Below, one piece after another: positions 8,820 through 17,742 of a DNA stretch of 64,000 nucleotides (positions are counted from its first letter, which is position 1; each line of letters opens with the position of its first letter). Both the position numbers and the translations under genes were made by a program. The notes under the pieces were generated by a model that did not search any database, had not been told where the DNA came from, and was given only the letters and a program-made list of their open reading frames with translations. This stretch comes from Methylobacterium oryzae. GTDB lineage: Bacteria > Pseudomonadota > Alphaproteobacteria > Rhizobiales > Beijerinckiaceae. The stretch is taken from positions 1,804,501 to 1,868,500 of the forward strand of contig NZ_CP090349.1 of assembly GCF_021398735.1 (NCBI RefSeq), in the 5' to 3' direction.

Positions 8820-9005
8820 TCACGCCGAGCGCCACCAGACGACGCCCATGATGATCACGATCGCGACGAACTGCAGGAGCACCCGGAGGCGCATCAGCTT
8901 CTGCGAGAGGTTCACGCTGCCGCCGCGCATCATGTTGGCGAGGCCCGCGACCAGGACCGCGGCGACGGCGAGGCAGGCGATCAGGACGAGGGTGTTGGAC
9001 GACAT
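8820..9005 (-). CDS. Twin transmembrane protein, HIG1-domain-like
   Basis: A 61-residue protein with two transmembrane segments (about residues 5-23 and 39-57) joined by a short basic loop containing SQKLMRLRVLLQ, which matches the HIG1 hypoxia-induced domain core. ATG at 9005 is preferred over an upstream ATG (9032) because it starts directly before the first helix. HIG1 proteins associate with cytochrome c oxidase in mitochondria; bacterial members are small inner-membrane proteins of unknown role. In rhizobia this gene is a regular neighbour of the cobalamin adenosyltransferase and etfBA. Confidence 0.82.
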   Translation of the reverse strand: MSSNTLVLIACLAVAAVLVAGLANMMRGGSVNLSQKLMRLRVLLQFVAIVIIMGVVWWRSA

Positions 9006-9072
9006 GCGGTCGGGGATCCGGGTGGGGCGCAAGCCGCGATGCGGCTCGGCGCGTCGTTGAGGTGTCGGGCGC

Positions 9073-11706
9073 TCAGTTGCGGCGGAGCAGGCGCTCGAAA
9101 TAGTCGAGTTCCTCGCGGGGGCGACTCGGGTCGCCGAGCTTGCGCCGCAGCTCCTCCATGATGCGCCGGGCGCGCTGGACCGCGGATTCGTCGGCCGTGG
9201 GGACGCGGACCCGCCCGTCGCTCATGTCGCGGCCGCGGGTCGGGCGCCCGAGGGGATCGTCGTCGCGCGCGCCGGCCTGACCCTGCTGGCCCGGCTGCTG
9301 GCCGCCCTCCTGCTGGCCCTCGCCCTGGCCCTCGGCCATCTCCTGCATCTGCTGGGCCATGCCGTCGGCGCCGCGCTTGAGGCCGTCGAGGGCGCGGCCC
9401 TGCGCGTCGACCGCGCCGTCCGAATCGCCGTCCTTCAGCGCGTTCTCGGCCTCGCGCATGGCGTCCTCGGCGTCGGAGAGGCCCTGCTCGCCGCGCATGC
9501 CGTTCTCCTTCATGCGCTTCTGAAGGTCCTCCAGCCGCTGCCGGAGCGCCTGCTGGCGCTCGCCGACGCCGCCCTGCTGGCCCTCGCCCTGCTGCCCCTG
9601 ACCCTTCTGGCCCTGTTGGCCCTGACCCTGCTGGCCTTGCCCCTGCTGACCCTTCTTACCCTGCTGGCGCTGGCCCTGCTGGCCGCGCTGTCCCTGCTGC
9701 GGCTGGCCGCGGTTCTGCGGGCGCTGGCCGTCGCGCTGCTCCTCGCCGTCCTTGAAGGTCTCGTCGCGCAGGCCCTGCTGCTCGCGCGACATCGCGTCGA
9801 GATCGCGCATCTGCTTCTGCATCTCGCGGGACGCCTGATCGGAGCGTCCGCCGCGCTCGGCGGTCTGGAGATTCTCCAGGATGTTGCGCAGCTGCTCCAT
9901 CAGGCGTTGCGCCTCGGCGGTGTCGCCGCGCTTCATCGCCTCCGCCATGTCCTGGATCATCTTGTCGAGATCCTCCGGCGTGACGGTCTTGGTCTGCCCG
10001 TTGCTCTGGCCGCGCTCGCTCTGCTCGCGGGGCTCGCGGCCCTGCTTCTGCGCCATCTCGGACAGGAACTTGTCGAGCGCCTGCTTCAGGTCCTGCGTCA
10101 GGCGCTTGATCTCGTCGTCGGGCGCGTTGCGCTCGATCGCCTCCTTCAGCCGGTCCTGGGCCTGGCGGAGCTGCTTCTCGGCGTCCGACAGGTCGCCGTC
10201 CTCGATCTTGAGAGCCATCTCCCAGAGGAGGTCGGCCACCGCGACGAGGTCGGCATCCGTTCGGGCGCGGCGCAGGCGCTCGGTCGCGGTCCGCAGGCCG
10301 AGGAAGATCGCGGGCTGCGGCGTGTACGTGTCGGGCGCGACCAGCAGGGCGTCCAGCGCCCCCTGGACCCAGCGGCGATCCGTGTCGGGCGCGATGACGA
10401 GCCGGCGGCGCTGCTCGGCGAGCGCCCGCGCCAGCGGCTCGCGGAACGGCCGCGCCGGCAGGACGATCTCGGTGTCGGGCGTGCGCCCCTCCTGGCCGGC
10501 CTCGTCCTTGACGACGATGTGGTAGCGCACCTTCGCGCCGGACCACGGGCTCTCGGTGAGGTCCACGAGGGTCTTGGTATCGGTGTCGCCGCTCGCGTCG
10601 CCCGGCAGCGCCAGGTTGATCTGCGGCACCGGGACCAGGGCCCGCGCGGATTTCAGCGGCTCGATCACCGCCTCGGCCGAGCTGATCCCGTAATCGTCCT
10701 TCGCCCGGTAGGTCAGGTTGAAGGTGCCGCGCCCGTTCACCTCGGGGCCGCCCACGGCGGTCACCTCCGGCGGCCGGTCGGGGATCGCGTCGACCGTGAG
10801 ACGCTGCTTGCCCGCCGGGGTGACGATCGTCAGCGCGGCGCCGCCGACGATGCGGTAGCGCTCCTCGCGCAGGTCGGCGCGCGCCTCCTGGCCCGGCACC
10901 GGGACGAGGCCGGCATTCGGCGTGGGGGTCGTCTCGGACGCGGCCTTGCCCTGGCCGGCGATCCGCACGATCAGCTGCGCGTTGACCGGCGCGCGCAGGT
11001 GCTGGTCGCTCCCGTCCATCGCGATCAGCAGCGGCGGAAGCCGCGTGTAGAGCGGCGGGTCGATCCAGCCGTCCACGCGGAAGTTCGGGCCGGGCGCCGC
11101 CGGCTCCTGCCAGTCGAAGGCGGCGCCGATCCGCTGGCGCCACTCGGGGCCGGCCACGAACAGGCTGGCGACCGCCGCGACCACTAGGCCGGCGCGCAGC
11201 GCGAAGGGGTCGTGCCGGGTCATGCCCGGCCGCGGCAGGCCGACCCGCAGGGCCGAGATCGCCTGCGCGGCGCGGCGCTGGTGGAGGTCCCACAGCAGCC
11301 GGCTCCCCGGATCGGCGGCGCCGACGGCGAGGCTGTCCTGGGCGGCCGAGGCCGGCCCGTGCCGCAGCTTCGGATCGCGGGAGGCGGCCTCGCGGTCGAG
11401 CCGCGCCAGGGCGAGGCGACGGTCCGGCCGGGCGATGTGGATCAGCGGCAGGAGCGCGGCAACGAGCAGGATGGCGAGGGCGCCGAGGCCGATCTGGCGC
11501 CAGAGCGGCGTGAGGTCGAGCCAGACGCCCGCCCAGGAGACGACCAGGAAGAGCAGGAAGACGCCGATGCCGCGCCAGAGCACGGGCCAGGCCTGCTCCC
11601 ACAGGGCGGCGGCCCGCGCCTGCGCCACGAGCCGGTCGAGCCGCGTGGACGCAGCGTCCGCTCCGCCCACCCGGGTCTTGCTCTCGGTGCCGTTGCTGCC
11701 GATCAC
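9073..11706 (-). CDS. DUF4175 / TIGR02302 family large membrane protein
   Basis: An 877-residue protein with a GTG start at 11706. Two hydrophobic helices lie at about residues 42-88 and one more near 170-190. A long periplasmic part follows, with a charged, coiled-coil-prone region rich in Gln, Glu, Arg and Lys. A Gln/Gly tract of repeated GQQGQ units, encoded at about 9560-9720, comes before the conserved C-terminal end (ERLLRRN). The family is restricted to alphaproteobacteria and has no assigned function; a link to the envelope is inferred from topology. The long opposite-strand open frames here are shadows of its GC-rich codons. Confidence 0.85.
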   Translation of the reverse strand: MIGSNGTESKTRVGGADAASTRLDRLVAQARAAALWEQAWPVLWRGIGVFLLFLVVSWAGVWLDLTPLWRQIGLGALAILLVAALLPLIHIARPDRRLALARLDREAASRDPKLRHGPASAAQDSLAVGAADPGSRLLWDLHQRRAAQAISALRVGLPRPGMTRHDPFALRAGLVVAAVASLFVAGPEWRQRIGAAFDWQEPAAPGPNFRVDGWIDPPLYTRLPPLLIAMDGSDQHLRAPVNAQLIVRIAGQGKAASETTPTPNAGLVPVPGQEARADLREERYRIVGGAALTIVTPAGKQRLTVDAIPDRPPEVTAVGGPEVNGRGTFNLTYRAKDDYGISSAEAVIEPLKSARALVPVPQINLALPGDASGDTDTKTLVDLTESPWSGAKVRYHIVVKDEAGQEGRTPDTEIVLPARPFREPLARALAEQRRRLVIAPDTDRRWVQGALDALLVAPDTYTPQPAIFLGLRTATERLRRARTDADLVAVADLLWEMALKIEDGDLSDAEKQLRQAQDRLKEAIERNAPDDEIKRLTQDLKQALDKFLSEMAQKQGREPREQSERGQSNGQTKTVTPEDLDKMIQDMAEAMKRGDTAEAQRLMEQLRNILENLQTAERGGRSDQASREMQKQMRDLDAMSREQQGLRDETFKDGEEQRDGQRPQNRGQPQQGQRGQQGQRQQGKKGQQGQGQQGQGQQGQKGQGQQGEGQQGGVGERQQALRQRLEDLQKRMKENGMRGEQGLSDAEDAMREAENALKDGDSDGAVDAQGRALDGLKRGADGMAQQMQEMAEGQGEGQQEGGQQPGQQGQAGARDDDPLGRPTRGRDMSDGRVRVPTADESAVQRARRIMEELRRKLGDPSRPREELDYFERLLRRN

Positions 11707-11842
11707 GCCGACCGTTCCGCCTCACGCCGAAGGAGTGGCCCACGGAGCCGCGCCCGGCGGGCCCCGTCACACGTGCCTAGCATGGTGGGCCGCGCAGGTC
11801 GGCGGGTCAAATCGGCGCGACGCCGACCCGACCGGGGCGCGG

Positions 11843-13051
11843 TCAGTTGTGCGCCTGGATGAAGTTCCGCACCTGCGGGTAGATCTGCGACTCCCAGCGC
11901 CGGCCGGCGAAGACGCCGTAATGGCCGACGCCGGCCTGGAGGTGATGGGTCCGCATGTACGGGGCGAGGTCCGAGCACAGGTCGTGGGCCGCCATGGTCT
12001 GGCCGACGGCGCAGATGTCGTCCCGCTCACCCTCGACCGTCATGAGCGCCGTGCGGCGGATCGCGCGCAGGTCGATCGGCTCGCCCCGATACGACACCGC
12101 GTTCCGGGCCAGGGCGTGGTCCTGGAACACGGTCTTGACCGTCTCCAGGTAGAAATCGGCGGCGAGATCGAGCACGGCGAAATACTCGTCGTAGAAGGAC
12201 TCGATCGCCTCGGCCTTGTCGTGCTCGCCGTTGGCCATGTGCCAGAACAGGTCGGCGTGGCCCTGGACGTGGCGCTTGGCGTTCATCGCCATGAAGGCCG
12301 AGACCTGCACGAAACCCGGATAGACCTTGCGGCCGGCCCCCTTGTGGCGCGACGGCACCGTGGCGATCAGGTTCTTCTCGAACCACTCGATCGGCTTGGA
12401 GGTCGCGAGCTCGTTCACGCCCGTCGGGTTGATCCGGCAATCCACCGGTCCGGCCATCAGGGTCATGCTGCGCGGGGCGGCCGGGTCCTTCGACTGCGCC
12501 ATCGCGGCGGCGGCTACCAGGGCCTGCACGGCGGGCTGGCACACCGCCACCATGTGGGCGCCTTCGCCCATGGTCCGCAGGAACTGGATGAGGTGGCTCA
12601 CGTAGTCGTCGAAGCCGAAGGTCCCGTCGGAGAGCGGCACGTCCCGGGCGTTGTGCCAGTCGGTGATGTAGACGTCGTGGTCGGGCAGCATCGTGCGCAC
12701 GGTGGCGCGGAGCAGCGTGGCGAAGTGGCCCGACATCGGCGCCACCATCAGCACCTTGGGCTGCTCGGTGTGGATGTCCTTCTTGAAGTGGAGCAGCGTG
12801 GCGAAGGGCGTGACCTCGACCGCCTCCTCGGAGACCGGGACGCTCCGGTTCCCGACATTCACCGACTCGATGCCGTAGGGCGGCCGCGCGAAGGTCAGGC
12901 CGGCGCGCATCATCATCCGGGCCCCGGCGGACATCCAGGTCGCCGGCTCGCCCCACCCGACCCAGGGCGACCAGATGTCGTTCAGCAGCCGCCCCCACGC
13001 CCGGGTCTGGGCGGCCATGTCGGTCTGCAGATCGAACGCGTCGTACAGCAT
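11843..13051 (-). CDS. phaZ: Intracellular poly(3-hydroxybutyrate) depolymerase
   Basis: A 402-residue cytosolic depolymerase of the PhaZ1 type, without a signal peptide. The nucleophile is a cysteine (Cys171 in AVCQPAVQ) in place of the lipase-box serine, as in the Ralstonia enzyme. MAPMSGHFATLLRATV and HDVYITDWHNARDVP are further family blocks, and the catalytic histidine lies in GVGHYGVFAGRRW near the end. It releases 3-hydroxybutyrate oligomers from native PHB granules. ATG at 13051 matches the family N-terminus MLYDAFDLQ; the frame runs 75 codons further upstream without family similarity. No Shine-Dalgarno is evident, and a hairpin abuts the start codon (see regulatory entry). Confidence 0.92.
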   Translation of the reverse strand: MLYDAFDLQTDMAAQTRAWGRLLNDIWSPWVGWGEPATWMSAGARMMMRAGLTFARPPYGIESVNVGNRSVPVSEEAVEVTPFATLLHFKKDIHTEQPKVLMVAPMSGHFATLLRATVRTMLPDHDVYITDWHNARDVPLSDGTFGFDDYVSHLIQFLRTMGEGAHMVAVCQPAVQALVAAAAMAQSKDPAAPRSMTLMAGPVDCRINPTGVNELATSKPIEWFEKNLIATVPSRHKGAGRKVYPGFVQVSAFMAMNAKRHVQGHADLFWHMANGEHDKAEAIESFYDEYFAVLDLAADFYLETVKTVFQDHALARNAVSYRGEPIDLRAIRRTALMTVEGERDDICAVGQTMAAHDLCSDLAPYMRTHHLQAGVGHYGVFAGRRWESQIYPQVRNFIQAHN

Positions 13052-13080
13052 CGGGCAGGCACTCGCTTGAGCCCTGCCCG
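13052..13080 (-). promoter_or_regulatory. Stem-loop abutting the phaZ start codon
   Basis: An 8-bp perfect inverted repeat (CGGGCAGG at 13052-13059, complement at 13073-13080) ends exactly one base before the phaZ ATG. In the mRNA the stem would cover the ribosome-landing region. No clear Shine-Dalgarno lies between the stem and the ATG. It may limit initiation, or phaZ may be read from a leader that is opened by another factor. The structure is seen; the function is inferred. Confidence 0.45.
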
Positions 13081-13253
13081 GCACGCGGGCCATCGGGGCG
13101 GCAACGTTGGCGGATGCCGGAGTGAGGGTTGCATCAGCGTGGCCGTGCAGGATGGGTCCCGTTCCCGGGGGCGGCAACTGTCCGATAGGCGGATGCGAAC
13201 AAGAATTGTCGTGACGTGACTTTGATGCACCACGCGCCGCGCCGATCACATTC

Positions 13254-13280
13254 GGGTGTGCCGAATCGTCCGGCACACCC
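13254..13280 (-). terminator. Hairpin after the small secreted protein gene
   Basis: A perfect 10-bp stem (GGGTGTGCCG, 13254-13263, and its complement 13271-13280) with a 7-base loop lies 7 bases beyond the stop codon of the leftward gene ending at 13287. It separates that gene from phaZ. No T-tract was seen. Confidence 0.6.
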
Positions 13281-13286
13281 CCGCCG

Positions 13287-13532
13287 TCACGAGGCGCGGC
13301 GAATGACCGGGCGCGGGTCGGACTCGCTCCGACGATGCTCGCAGGCGACCTTGAGGTACCGGTCGCTGCCCCCGGGCAACCCGGCCTGGGCGGCCATCGT
13401 CTGGGCGTGCATCAGGCATTCCATCGGCGTGTGCGCCGGCGCGACGATGACGTCGAGGGCGGTGTCGCGCGAGCAGTCCTGGGCCAGCAGCGTGCCGGCA
13501 CAGACGAGGGCAACGGAGAGCAATTCCGACAT
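13287..13532 (-). CDS. Small exported protein of unknown function
   Basis: An 81-residue protein with a short hydrophobic N-terminus (about residues 1-17, ending in LLAQ) that looks like a signal peptide. The remainder has three cysteines (in QDCSR, MECLM and KVACEH), which could form a disulfide or bind a ligand in the periplasm. GAGGTCC precedes the ATG. A hairpin follows the stop. I do not recognise the family. The composition and the terminator favour a real gene. Confidence 0.6.
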   Translation of the reverse strand: MSELLSVALVCAGTLLAQDCSRDTALDVIVAPAHTPMECLMHAQTMAAQAGLPGGSDRYLKVACEHRRSESDPRPVIRRAS

Positions 13533-13702
13533 GACGGACCTCAGCTTCGAGTGATCGAAAGGTCCGCGGGGTGCTCCGGCGTGCGAGCCACCGCGTTGTC
13601 GTTGCCTGGTCGCTTCCTCCGGTTGCTGAAGACTTGAAGCACGTCATGTGCCAGCGCAGCACGACGCGTCCCTTGAGAGGTGCAGTGCCGTCCGGGCCGG
13701 CC

Positions 13703-13927
13703 TCAGTCGCGGGCGGGAAGCCAGCGCGTCTCCGGCTCGTCGGCGGGCAGGAGCGCCGCGACCGCGTCGAGGTCGACCACGTACTGATCGGTGAGGCGCT
13801 GCCACATCTCGACCGGCGAGGCGACCTGCGGCCGGAGCCCGTCGAGGGCGCGGGCGAGCAGAGCCGCATTGACGAGCTTCGGGCGCGGCACGAGCGGGTC
13901 AGCGTTCAGCATCGATGACGATCCCAT
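13703..13927 (-). CDS. Small hypothetical protein
   Basis: A 74-residue open frame (69 if the second ATG, at 13912, is used). It has a regular hydrophobic pattern (LVNAALLARALDGLRPQV, QYVVDLDAVAALLP) that suggests a compact helical fold, not a random frame. No signal peptide, membrane segment or catalytic motif was seen. Neither start has a strong ribosome site. It is separated from Maf by 363 bp without a convincing gene. Function unknown; existence moderately supported. Confidence 0.45.
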   Translation of the reverse strand: MGSSSMLNADPLVPRPKLVNAALLARALDGLRPQVASPVEMWQRLTDQYVVDLDAVAALLPADEPETRWLPARD

Positions 13928-14290
13928 TGGAGTGACGCCATCCTGCGTCGATCGTGGTTAACGATGGGTTACGTGCCGCCTCGACATCTTGCGCTGTTCT
14001 TGCGGACGCTTTCGCGCCGGGCTCTGAGCTGGATTCGTCGGCGCCCTCGGTCACGCCGAGGCGCCGCCAGACCTGAGTAACGCTGCCCGCGGACGCACCG
14101 GGCCGCGTGGGACGCCCAGGCGAATCCACGCGCGTTCGCCAGGGCGTCGGCACCCGCTCGAGTTCACAAGCCGGACCCCTTCCCTTATCAGGCAGGCGCA
14201 TCGAGCCTGTCCCGGCCGACGAAGTGCCGCCGCGCAGGGCGCGCACGGCTCCGGTCGCGCGGCTCCGGTCGATTGTGCGAACGGGACATC
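13928..14290. other. Intergenic region upstream of maf
   Basis: 363 bp between divergent genes. The open frames that cross it lack family-like composition and run into neighbouring genes. It should hold the promoters for maf (rightward) and for the small leftward gene. Nothing else recognisable was seen. Confidence 0.5.
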
Positions 14291-14944
14291 ATGGACGCCA
14301 AACCTGAAGCGATCGGCGCGACGCATGAGCCGACGGCGCGACTCGTGCTCGCGTCCGCTTCGCCCCGCCGTCTCGCGCTGCTCCAGCAGATCGGGATCGA
14401 GCCGGCGGCGCTCCTGCCCGCCGAGATCGACGAAACACCGCGCAAGGCCGAGCCGCCGCGCGAGCTGGCGCGTCGCCTCGCGCGGACGAAGCTCGCCACC
14501 GCCGAGGCGGCGCTCCACCTGGAGGACACGACGACGCCGACCTGGCTTCTCTCGGCCGACACGGTCGTCGCGGTCGGGCGGCGCGTCCTGCCGAAGGCCG
14601 AGATCCCCGACGAGGCCGCGGATTGCCTGCGCCTGCTCTCGGGCCGGCAGCACCGGGTCTACACGGCGGTCTGCGTGCTCTCGCCCCGCGGGCGCCGCGA
14701 GCGGATCGTCGAGAGCCGCGTCCGGTTCAAGCGGCTCTCGGGCCGGGACATCCAGGGCTACGTGGCCTCGGGCGAGTGGCGCGGCAAAGCCGGCGGCTAC
14801 GCGATCCAGGGCCTGGCCGGGGCCTTCGTGGTCAAGCTGGTCGGCTCGTACAGCGGCGTGGTCGGCCTGCCGCTCTACGAGACCCTGAGCCTGCTCGACG
14901 GCGAGGGGTATCCTGTGCGAGCCGGGTGGGGCGCCCTCGCATGA
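14291..14944 (+). CDS. maf: Maf family nucleotide pyrophosphatase
   Basis: A 217-residue Maf/HAM1-fold protein. The N-terminal signature [17 protein letters not shown] is followed by [19 protein letters not shown] and the C-terminal [14 protein letters not shown], all typical of Maf. These enzymes hydrolyse non-canonical or methylated nucleoside triphosphates. ATG at 14291 is preferred over an in-frame TTG at 14273. The stop codon overlaps the ATG of yacG by four bases (ATGA), so the two are translationally coupled. Confidence 0.92.
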   Translation: MDAKPEAIGATHEPTARLVLASASPRRLALLQQIGIEPAALLPAEIDETPRKAEPPRELARRLARTKLATAEAALHLEDTTTPTWLLSADTVVAVGRRVLPKAEIPDEAADCLRLLSGRQHRVYTAVCVLSPRGRRERIVESRVRFKRLSGRDIQGYVASGEWRGKAGGYAIQGLAGAFVVKLVGSYSGVVGLPLYETLSLLDGEGYPVRAGWGALA

Positions 14945-15126
14945 ACCGCGAACGCCGGCCGCCGCCCTGTCCGATCTGCCGGAAACCGTCCGCGCCGGAG
15001 TTCCAGCCGTTCTGCTCCCAGCGCTGCGCCGACGTCGATCTGGGGCGCTGGCTCAACGAGCGCTACGCGATCCCCGAGGAGCTCGATCCCGACGCGCCGC
15101 CGCCCCCGCCGGATCCGGAGCGCTGA
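14941..15126 (+). CDS. yacG: DNA gyrase inhibitor YacG (zinc ribbon)
   Basis: A 61-residue protein with a C-x2-C...C-x3-C zinc site (Cys10, Cys13, Cys25, Cys29), followed by the conserved [13 protein letters not shown] stretch. YacG binds GyrB and inhibits gyrase; it is a small cytosolic zinc-ribbon protein. Its ATG lies within the maf stop codon region, indicating coupling. Length is normal for the family. Confidence 0.93.
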   Translation: MNRERRPPPCPICRKPSAPEFQPFCSQRCADVDLGRWLNERYAIPEELDPDAPPPPPDPER

Positions 15127-15229
15127 ATTTTTCGGCCTTCCGGTCCCGTCAATGTCACGCGAGGCTGGACAGGCCGCCAAGCACTCACTATACCCCGCGA
15201 CGTCCGAGGCCGGCACCGGCGCGGACGAC

Positions 15230-15305
15230 GCCCAGGTAGCTCAGTTGGTAGAGCATGCGACTGAAAATCGCAGTGTCGGCGGTTCGACTCCGTCCCTGGG
15301 CACCA
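15230..15305 (+). tRNA. tRNA-Phe (anticodon GAA)
   Basis: A 76-base cloverleaf: acceptor GCCCAGG pairs with CCTGGGC (15295-15301), D-arm GCTC/GAGC, anticodon stem TGCGA/TCGCA around CTGAAAA with GAA at 15263-15265, T-arm GGCGG TTCGACT CCGTC. CCA is encoded (15303-15305). All stems pair. Confidence 0.97.
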
Positions 15306-15409
15306 TCATCCCGCTGAGCCCCCGACCATCGGATCGGTAGAGCCGGCGACAGGATCCTCGATTTTCTGACAATACTCGGCTGCAGGTCGCGCGCGTCCGC
15401 GCGTCCCAA

Positions 15410-16162
15410 TCAGCGCGTCTCCGCGTCGCGCAGGTGCAGGTAGGTCGGATCGAATTCGGCCGCTTCCTGCAGCCCGGCCCAGTCGTGGACGGTGAGGCGG
15501 CGACCCCGGAGCGTGATCAGGCCGGCGGCTTTGAGATCGCGGATCGTCCGATTGACGTGGACCGACGTGATCCCGAGGGCATCCGCGAGTTCGGGCTGCG
15601 TCATCGGCAGGTCGCAGGTCCGGTCGGGTGCCAGCCCGACGGCGTCGAGGCGGGTCATCAGCTCGCAGAACAGGTGGGCCATCCGCGCATACGCTTCCCG
15701 GCGCCCGGTGTTGAGCATCCATTCCCGGACCAGGGCGGCGTCCATCAGCGTCGCGCGCCAGAACACCTCGTTGAGGCGCGGGTGCGCCCGCAGCATCGCC
15801 CGGACCGCGTCGTGCTGGACGAAGCCGAGGCGGCAGGCGCTCACCGTGGCGATGTTGATGTCGAGTACCTCCAGGAACAGGCTCTGGAAATCCGGCACAT
15901 CCCCGGGCACGTGGTAGCTCATCACCTGCCGCTTGCCCGCGCGTGTCGACTTGTAGGTGCAGGCGATACCGCTGAGCAGCGTGAAGCTCCGGGACGGCCG
16001 GTCGCCCTCCCGAATGATGTCCTGGTTGGGCTCGAACTGGGCGACCTGCAGCGGGAGCGCGACGAGGGCGGCGCGCTCCGCGTCGGACAGCCGGAACAGG
16101 GCCACGGTCTCGATCCGGCGCAGGAACGGATCTCTGACCGACGGTTGGGGTGTCTCGTTCAT
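15410..16162 (-). CDS. Crp/Fnr family transcriptional regulator
   Basis: A 250-residue regulator: an N-terminal cyclic-nucleotide-binding-like beta-barrel (about residues 20-130), a dimerisation helix, and a C-terminal winged helix (about 165-230) with the recognition region [24 protein letters not shown]. There is no N-terminal cysteine cluster, so it is not an oxygen-sensing Fe-S Fnr; it resembles the FixK/Crp-like group abundant in Methylobacterium and Bradyrhizobium. The effector is unknown. It is divergent from purC. Confidence 0.9.
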   Translation of the reverse strand: MNETPQPSVRDPFLRRIETVALFRLSDAERAALVALPLQVAQFEPNQDIIREGDRPSRSFTLLSGIACTYKSTRAGKRQVMSYHVPGDVPDFQSLFLEVLDINIATVSACRLGFVQHDAVRAMLRAHPRLNEVFWRATLMDAALVREWMLNTGRREAYARMAHLFCELMTRLDAVGLAPDRTCDLPMTQPELADALGITSVHVNRTIRDLKAAGLITLRGRRLTVHDWAGLQEAAEFDPTYLHLRDAETR

Positions 16163-16294
16163 CGCGCCTCGGCCGTCCGGCAGAAGCGCTCGGCGTCGCG
16201 CAGCCGGTCGTCCACCGTCGTTGGTCCCCGCGTAAGTGTAGGGTCCCGGTCGGGCGCGACCAGGGCGAGGGCCGGCACCGGGCGCCCTCGGTGA

Positions 16295-16318
16295 GGCCGG
16301 GACTGGAATTTCCCGGCC
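16295..16318 (+). promoter_or_regulatory. Hairpin in the purC upstream region
   Basis: An 8-bp perfect stem (GGCCGGGA, 16295-16302, complement 16311-16318) with an 8-base loop lies 56 bases before the purC ATG. It could be part of the purC leader or end the opposite transcript. It does not match a purine riboswitch. Confidence 0.3.
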
Positions 16319-16374
16319 CGTCCGCGCACAGAAGTCCGGCGGCGCGGTCGCCGTTCAGCCTGACGGAAAGCCCG

Positions 16375-17352
16375 ATGAACACGGCAGATCTCGCCCCGCA
16401 CGCGCATCAGGTCCTGCGCGACGCGACCCTGCCCGAGCTGCCCCGGCACTACCGCGGCAAGGTCCGGGACAATTACGACCTCCCCGACGGCCGTCGCATC
16501 CTCATCACGTCGGATCGGATCAGCGCCTTCGACCGGGCGCTCGCGGCGATCCCGTTCAAGGGCCAGGTCCTGACCCAGACCGCCCGCTACTGGTTCGAGC
16601 AGACCGCCGACCTGTGCCCGAACCACGTCCTCGCCTATCCCGATCCCAACGTGGTGGTCGGCCGGCGCCTGGAGATCCTGCCCGTGGAGGTGGTGGTGCG
16701 CGGCTACCTCGCGGGCACCACGTCGACCTCGATCCTGACGCGCTACCGCGCGGGCGAGCGGGACATGTACGGCCACACCTTCCCCGACGGGATGCGGCCG
16801 AACCAGCGCCTGCCGGAGGCGATCATCACGCCGACCACCAAGGCGTTCGACGGCGGCCACGACGAGCCGCTCACCGAGGCGGAGATCCTCGAGCGCGGGT
16901 TGCTGACGCGCGCGCAGTGGGAGACCGTGTCGGGGGCGGCCCTGGCGCTGTTCGCGCGCGGGACGGCGCTGGCGGCGGAGCGCGGCCTGATCCTGGCCGA
17001 CACGAAGTACGAGTTCGGCACGGATCCCGAGGGCCGGATCGTCCTCGCCGACGAGATCCACACGCCGGACAGCAGCCGGTACTGGTTCGCGCAGAGCTAT
17101 CCCGAGCGCTTCGCCGCGGGTTCGGCCCCGGAGAGCTTCGACAAGGACTTCGTGCGCAACTGGGTCGTCGCCCGCTGCGACCCGTACAAGGACGCCATTC
17201 CGGAGATCCCCGCCGAGGTCGTCCTGGAGACCGCGGCGGTCTACATCCGCGCCTACGAGACGATCACGGGCAAGCGCTTCGTCCTGCCGGACCCGGCCGA
17301 GGAGCCCCTGGAGCGGATCCGGCGCAACATCGCCGCCTATCTCGCGGCGTAG
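16375..17352 (+). CDS. purC: Phosphoribosylaminoimidazole-succinocarboxamide synthase
   Basis: A 325-residue SAICAR synthetase of the longer (yeast-like) type. Recognisable blocks are [10 protein letters not shown] (ATP-binding loop), [45 protein letters not shown] and [10 protein letters not shown]. It catalyses the ATP-dependent joining of CAIR with aspartate in purine synthesis. ATG at 16375 is preceded by GACGGAAAG; the open frame continues upstream without similarity. A strong hairpin follows the stop. Confidence 0.95.
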   Translation: MNTADLAPHAHQVLRDATLPELPRHYRGKVRDNYDLPDGRRILITSDRISAFDRALAAIPFKGQVLTQTARYWFEQTADLCPNHVLAYPDPNVVVGRRLEILPVEVVVRGYLAGTTSTSILTRYRAGERDMYGHTFPDGMRPNQRLPEAIITPTTKAFDGGHDEPLTEAEILERGLLTRAQWETVSGAALALFARGTALAAERGLILADTKYEFGTDPEGRIVLADEIHTPDSSRYWFAQSYPERFAAGSAPESFDKDFVRNWVVARCDPYKDAIPEIPAEVVLETAAVYIRAYETITGKRFVLPDPAEEPLERIRRNIAAYLAA

Positions 17353-17371
17353 CCTCGGGGTCGGGACAGGA

Positions 17372-17394
17372 GGTGCGGCGCCCGGCGCCGCACC
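17372..17394. terminator. Bidirectional hairpin between purC and gapR
   Basis: A 10-bp perfect stem (GGTGCGGCGC, 17372-17381, complement 17385-17394) with a 3-base loop lies between the convergent stop codons at 17352 and 17407. Confidence 0.7.
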
Positions 17395-17406
17395 CGGTCG
17401 AGCCTG

Positions 17407-17688
17407 TCAGGCCGCCGCGGCGATCGGGGCCGGCGACGGCGCGTCCATGGCGCGCAGGTAGACGTCGAGCAGCGTTTCCTGCTCGTCGCGCTCGTCCTTG
17501 TCCTGCTTGCGGATCTTCAGGATCTCCTTGAGCACCTTCACGTCGAGACCCTCGCCCTTGGCCTCGGCGAAGACCTCCTTCTTGGCCTCCATCAGGTCCT
17601 TGATCTCCTCCTCCAGCCGTTCCACGCGCTCGATGATCGAGCGGATGCGGTCGCCCGCGACGCCCACGGTGTCGGTCATGTCGGTCAT
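17407..17688 (-). CDS. gapR: GapR family DNA-binding protein (DUF2312)
   Basis: A 93-residue basic/acidic helical protein with the GapR core IERVERLEEEIKDLMEAKK and a second helix GLDVKVLKEILKIRKQDKD. GapR of Caulobacter is a nucleoid-associated protein that binds overtwisted DNA ahead of replication and transcription and helps topoisomerases. A short Ala/Pro-rich tail extends the C-terminus. A second ATG lies three codons in. It stands alone on this strand. Confidence 0.93.
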   Translation of the reverse strand: MTDMTDTVGVAGDRIRSIIERVERLEEEIKDLMEAKKEVFAEAKGEGLDVKVLKEILKIRKQDKDERDEQETLLDVYLRAMDAPSPAPIAAAA

Positions 17689-17742
17689 GCAGTCCCTCGT
17701 CGGATGACGGGGGCACCCTCGCCCGACAGGGTAAGCGGCGGG

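Noticed and set aside
9616..11187. 523-codon rightward frame starting with long Leu/Ala runs, resembling a membrane protein
   Set aside because: The Leu/Ala runs are the complement of the Gln/Gly repeat codons of the DUF4175 gene; no further domain.
13899..14246. 115-codon leftward frame upstream of maf
   Set aside because: No plausible domain or ribosome site; composition matches GC-driven random frames.
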